DNA from: Hepatocystis sp. ex Piliocolobus tephrosceles
Taxonomy: Eukaryota; Apicomplexa; Aconoidasida; Haemosporida; Plasmodiidae
Reading direction: 5' to 3'
Assembly: GCA_902459845.2 (NCBI GenBank)
Contig: CABPSV020000034.1
Coordinates: forward strand, 489 to 22,988
Length of the DNA stretch: 22,500 nt
The stretch's first letter is position 1. Each line of letters starts with the position of its first letter. The notes beneath the pieces are model-generated. The model did not search any database. It saw nothing but the letters and a program-made list of their open reading frames with translations, and was not told the origin of the DNA. This document shows positions 20,057 through 22,500 of this stretch, one piece after another. The position numbers and the translations under genes are program-made.

Positions 20057-20095
20057 GCTAGTTGATTAATAATTAGTTAGTTGGATAGTTCGTTA
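19951..20095. repeat. GGTTAGTT octamer array
   Basis: Around 15 copies of GGTTAGTT and variants (GGTTAGCT, GGTTAACT, GGCTAGTT, GGTTAGTTT) are present. The central six copies (about 20010-20055) are nearly perfect and the edges are diverged. It is G/T-rich on the plus strand, unlike anything else in the window, and lies about 180 bases upstream of the TMEM65 start. It resembles but does not match the Plasmodium telomere repeat (GGGTTYA). Confidence 0.9.
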
Positions 20096-20276
20096 ATTAT
20101 TTATTTTTCTGGTTATTTTTTTTAATACATTTATATGTGTGTGTTATTTTTCTATTTTTTTTTTTTTTTTATTTATTTTTTTTTTTTTTATTTTTTTTTT
20201 TACGTTCATTAGAGCAGCTTAGCTACATTTCATTTTAATTTGAATACTATTATTTTTATTTTATTATTTTAAGAAA

Positions 20277-22500
20277 ATGTATGTTCGACATGTTATGCTT
20301 GGTTCTATTAGAAGTACGGTGTTACAACAAAAAAAAAAAAATATTATATCATTAAATCACTCGGTTATAAACTATATTAAAAAAAAAAAAAATTATCTCC
20401 ACCGTAATTACCATCATAACCAGCAACATAAACAACATAATAATCCGAACTATAGAGGTAATATAAATTGTATTAGAAATAATACTATTTTTTTAAATTT
20501 TTCTGAACAATATAAAATCAATAAAATGCGAAACCCTTTCGAGCTAAAAAAAAAATATATTCATTGTTATAATTTTATGAATAATAAAAATATAAATAAT
20601 ATGAATTATTTCAACGAATTTAGTCATAAATATTATTCATCATCTCATATCATAAAAACTGTAAATAAGAAAAAGCAGCATATATGTTTAATTAAAAAAA
20701 ATAAAAAAAAGAAAATACATATGAGTTATTTTAAACATAGAATAGATATGTGTCGTGTAAAAAAAAAAAAATATATATTATTTTTATTTTATAATGATAG
20801 ATTTATAGGTTCAGGTTTGACAAATAAAACATATATAAATAGTTTAAACAAAATAATTACAAATAAAAATTCTCAAATTGAAAGCAAGATATATAAACGT
20901 TTTTACCATTCAGTTAGTAATAATAAAAATGTTATTAAACATATCCACACATATAGTAGTAATAATTCCAATAGTAATGATTTAAGAAAATGTAAAAAAT
21001 ATATGACCAAAGCAAGAATATTATGGAATAGAAGAAGGTATATATATGGTATGATACAAAATTATAGACAAATAAATACCTATTTGTGTAATCAAGAAAA
21101 TGCAATAACAGATAATATAAACAAACCACTAATAAAAAATTTAATAATTAAACGTAATTATTTATTAAACGAATTATCAAAAAATATATTAAAAAAAAAA
21201 GAGAATGTTTTAAATTATGAGTTAAATGGTGATTATATTATAAATAAATCAAAAATTGTTAAGCTTGAAAAGAATATCGAACAAGAAAATAACAATAATA
21301 TTATTAATACTAGACACGGTAACACTAGTGGTGATAATAATAATAATAATAACAAAATTAACAATAATTGTAAGGATAATAACACTACTAACAATGATAC
21401 AATACAACAGTTACCACTTAGCCATATAGACAGTAGAACAAATAACAGTGTTCATTTTATTTATAATAATAAATGCTCCAATAGAAAAATAAAAAATAAA
21501 AATAGAACTAAAAAAATAAAATATTTAAAAGCACCTACTAGTAGCAGTTCCAGTAATACTAACACTAGTCTGAATAGTAATTTAAAAAAGATAGAGAAGC
21601 CGATACATCAAGAAGAAAAACTTCATGAAAAAAGTGAAATGAATATAAAAAAATATGACCTATTATTAGTAGCATTATCAGGTTGTATTCCTTTTATTTT
21701 TTTTGGTTTTGTTGATAATACTTTCATGATTATTGCAGGTGATTTATTTGACTCTACATTTTGTATTTTTTTAGGATTTAGTACAATGGCAGCTGCAGGT
21801 TTAGGAAATTTAACTAGTGATGTTTTAGGAATATTTATAGGTGGTTATATAGAAAAAATAATTGTACATATCGGTTTTCCAAAAATTACATTAACAAATA
21901 AACAACTAAAAATGAATAGAACAAGAAAATATTATTATATGGGAAGTGCTACAGGTATAGCTATAGGTTGTTTATTAGGTATGGCACCATTATTATTTAT
22001 TGATAATGATGTATTACAAGAAAAAAAAAATATACAAAAAAAAAAAAAAAAAAAATTAAACAATACAAATAATGTAAATCCTTATAAATATAAAACTATA
22101 TTCGAACTTGTGTCAAATGATTTAACAAATACTATAAAATCAGAATATGCATTTTTATTTCTTATTGATCAAACGAAACAATATATTTATACATATATCA
22201 ATGATCAAATTATTAATATACCTCTAAGTGAAAAACTATTATCTTTCATTAATGATGCTTATACAAATAAACAAATTGTTAATTACAAAACGGATAGTTT
22301 AATGGATAATGTAAACAATTCAAATAAAGTAAATGTTACAACCGACACCAATAAAAAAACCAATTGCGTTGAAAAAGATATTACAAAGGAGATTAAATTA
22401 ACTTTAAAAAATATAGAAAAAGCTGATTCATTTTTTAAAGAAAAAAAAATACAGATTAGAGAAAGCATTGCGGCTCCTGTTGTTGATTTGGAAGTAAATG
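20277..22500 (+). CDS. TMEM65-domain membrane protein, 3' end beyond window
   Basis: Open from ATG 20277 to the window edge (741 codons, no stop seen). Residues about 460-577 match the TMEM65 family: a hydrophobic segment SGCIPFIFFGFVDN then TFMIIAGDLFD, a second, IFLGFSTMAAAGLGNLTSD then VLGIFIGGYIEK, then LTNKQLKMNRTRKYY and a third segment, GSATGIAIGCLLGMAPLLFI. Human TMEM65 is an inner-mitochondrial-membrane protein linked to Na+/Ca2+ exchange; the same location is inferred here. The start (MYVRHVMLGSIRSTVLQQ, basic and amphipathic, no acidic residues) suits a mitochondrial presequence. About 440 residues of basic, N-rich sequence separate it from the membrane domain, far more than in animal relatives. 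After the domain a K-rich run (586-593) and at least 150 more residues follow, unlike the family, where the domain is near the C-terminus. No intron is needed within the window. Confidence 0.85.
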   Translation, partial: MYVRHVMLGSIRSTVLQQKKKNIISLNHSVINYIKKKKNYLHRNYHHNQQHKQHNNPNYRGNINCIRNNTIFLNFSEQYKINKMRNPFELKKKYIHCYNFMNNKNINNMNYFNEFSHKYYSSSHIIKTVNKKKQHICLIKKNKKKKIHMSYFKHRIDMCRVKKKKYILFLFYNDRFIGSGLTNKTYINSLNKIITNKNSQIESKIYKRFYHSVSNNKNVIKHIHTYSSNNSNSNDLRKCKKYMTKARILWNRRRYIYGMIQNYRQINTYLCNQENAITDNINKPLIKNLIIKRNYLLNELSKNILKKKENVLNYELNGDYIINKSKIVKLEKNIEQENNNNIINTRHGNTSGDNNNNNNKINNNCKDNNTTNNDTIQQLPLSHIDSRTNNSVHFIYNNKCSNRKIKNKNRTKKIKYLKAPTSSSSSNTNTSLNSNLKKIEKPIHQEEKLHEKSEMNIKKYDLLLVALSGCIPFIFFGFVDNTFMIIAGDLFDSTFCIFLGFSTMAAAGLGNLTSDVLGIFIGGYIEKIIVHIGFPKITLTNKQLKMNRTRKYYYMGSATGIAIGCLLGMAPLLFIDNDVLQEKKNIQKKKKKKLNNTNNVNPYKYKTIFELVSNDLTNTIKSEYAFLFLIDQTKQYIYTYINDQIINIPLSEKLLSFINDAYTNKQIVNYKTDSLMDNVNNSNKVNVTTDTNKKTNCVEKDITKEIKLTLKNIEKADSFFKEKKIQIRESIAAPVVDLEVN

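Larger units (their letters stand above)
18131..20276. other. Divergent 2.1-kb intergenic region
   Basis: This region lies between the starts of the Bin3-type gene (minus) and the TMEM65 gene (plus). It holds many A/T tracts, an (AT)n run at 19542-19582, and a notably less AT-rich island at about 18700-18840 with the palindromes TAGCTATAGCTA (18763-18774) and GCAAATTTGC (18788-18797). It also contains the octamer array at 19951-20095. A small exon-like piece (acceptor ttcag, then 14 bases, then gtaaaa, about 18260-18285, plus strand) may be an untranslated exon or chance. No coding gene was supported. Confidence 0.6.

Noticed and set aside
19951..20095. Interstitial telomere
   Set aside because: The unit is GGTTAGTT, not the GGGTTYA of Plasmodium telomeres, and the flanks are ordinary single-copy genes.
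1..22500. tRNA, rRNA or CRISPR arrays
   Set aside because: No cloverleaf B-box-like sequence, no rRNA stretch and no repeat-spacer pattern was noticed; all repeats found are direct tandem arrays without unique spacers.

Overview
The window looks like nuclear DNA of a very AT-rich malaria parasite (Plasmodium or a close relative). The grounds are long pure A/T tracts (one of 64 A) and (AT)n runs between genes, asparagine-rich low-complexity inserts inside otherwise conserved proteins, many short GT..AG introns with T-rich acceptors, and a gene every 2-3 kb on either strand. The species cannot be fixed from the sequence. There is no sign of operons, CRISPR, rRNA or tRNA.

Layout, left to right. 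Positions 1-428 form a perfect 64-bp inverted repeat around a 300-bp spacer, cut off at the left edge. Positions 429-1803 hold a 28-copy heptamer array and only a weak 33-codon ORF. A two-exon gene (1804-2597, +) encodes a coiled-coil protein that gains a C-terminal membrane anchor only after splicing. An eight-exon gene (3256-4986, +) encodes a small secreted protein that reads like a pleckstrin-homology (PH) fold. Notchless/Rsa4 (6588-8540, +), a 60S ribosome-assembly WD40 protein, follows. It faces, tail to tail, a strongly fragmented minus-strand gene (11857 down to 8870, about 12 exons) for an unrecognised Cys-cluster/coiled-coil protein. RNA polymerase III subunit RPC3 (13069-15942, +) converges on a Bin3/MePCE-type RNA 5'-phosphate methyltransferase (18130 down to 16685). 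A 2.1-kb divergent spacer with an octamer array and several TAGCTA sites leads to the TMEM65-domain gene (20277 to beyond the right edge).

Read together, three recognisable genes serve RNA and ribosome production: Notchless (60S maturation), RPC3 (Pol III transcription) and the Bin3-type enzyme (capping of Pol III-type RNAs). The TMEM65 protein is probably a mitochondrial membrane protein. Nothing shows co-regulation beyond adjacency.

The main yield comes from splicing: three genes (1804-2597, 3256-4986 and 8870-11857) are partly or almost wholly invisible to single-ORF inspection. They were rebuilt by following GT/AG sites and phase by hand. These models are internally consistent but have no transcript support here.
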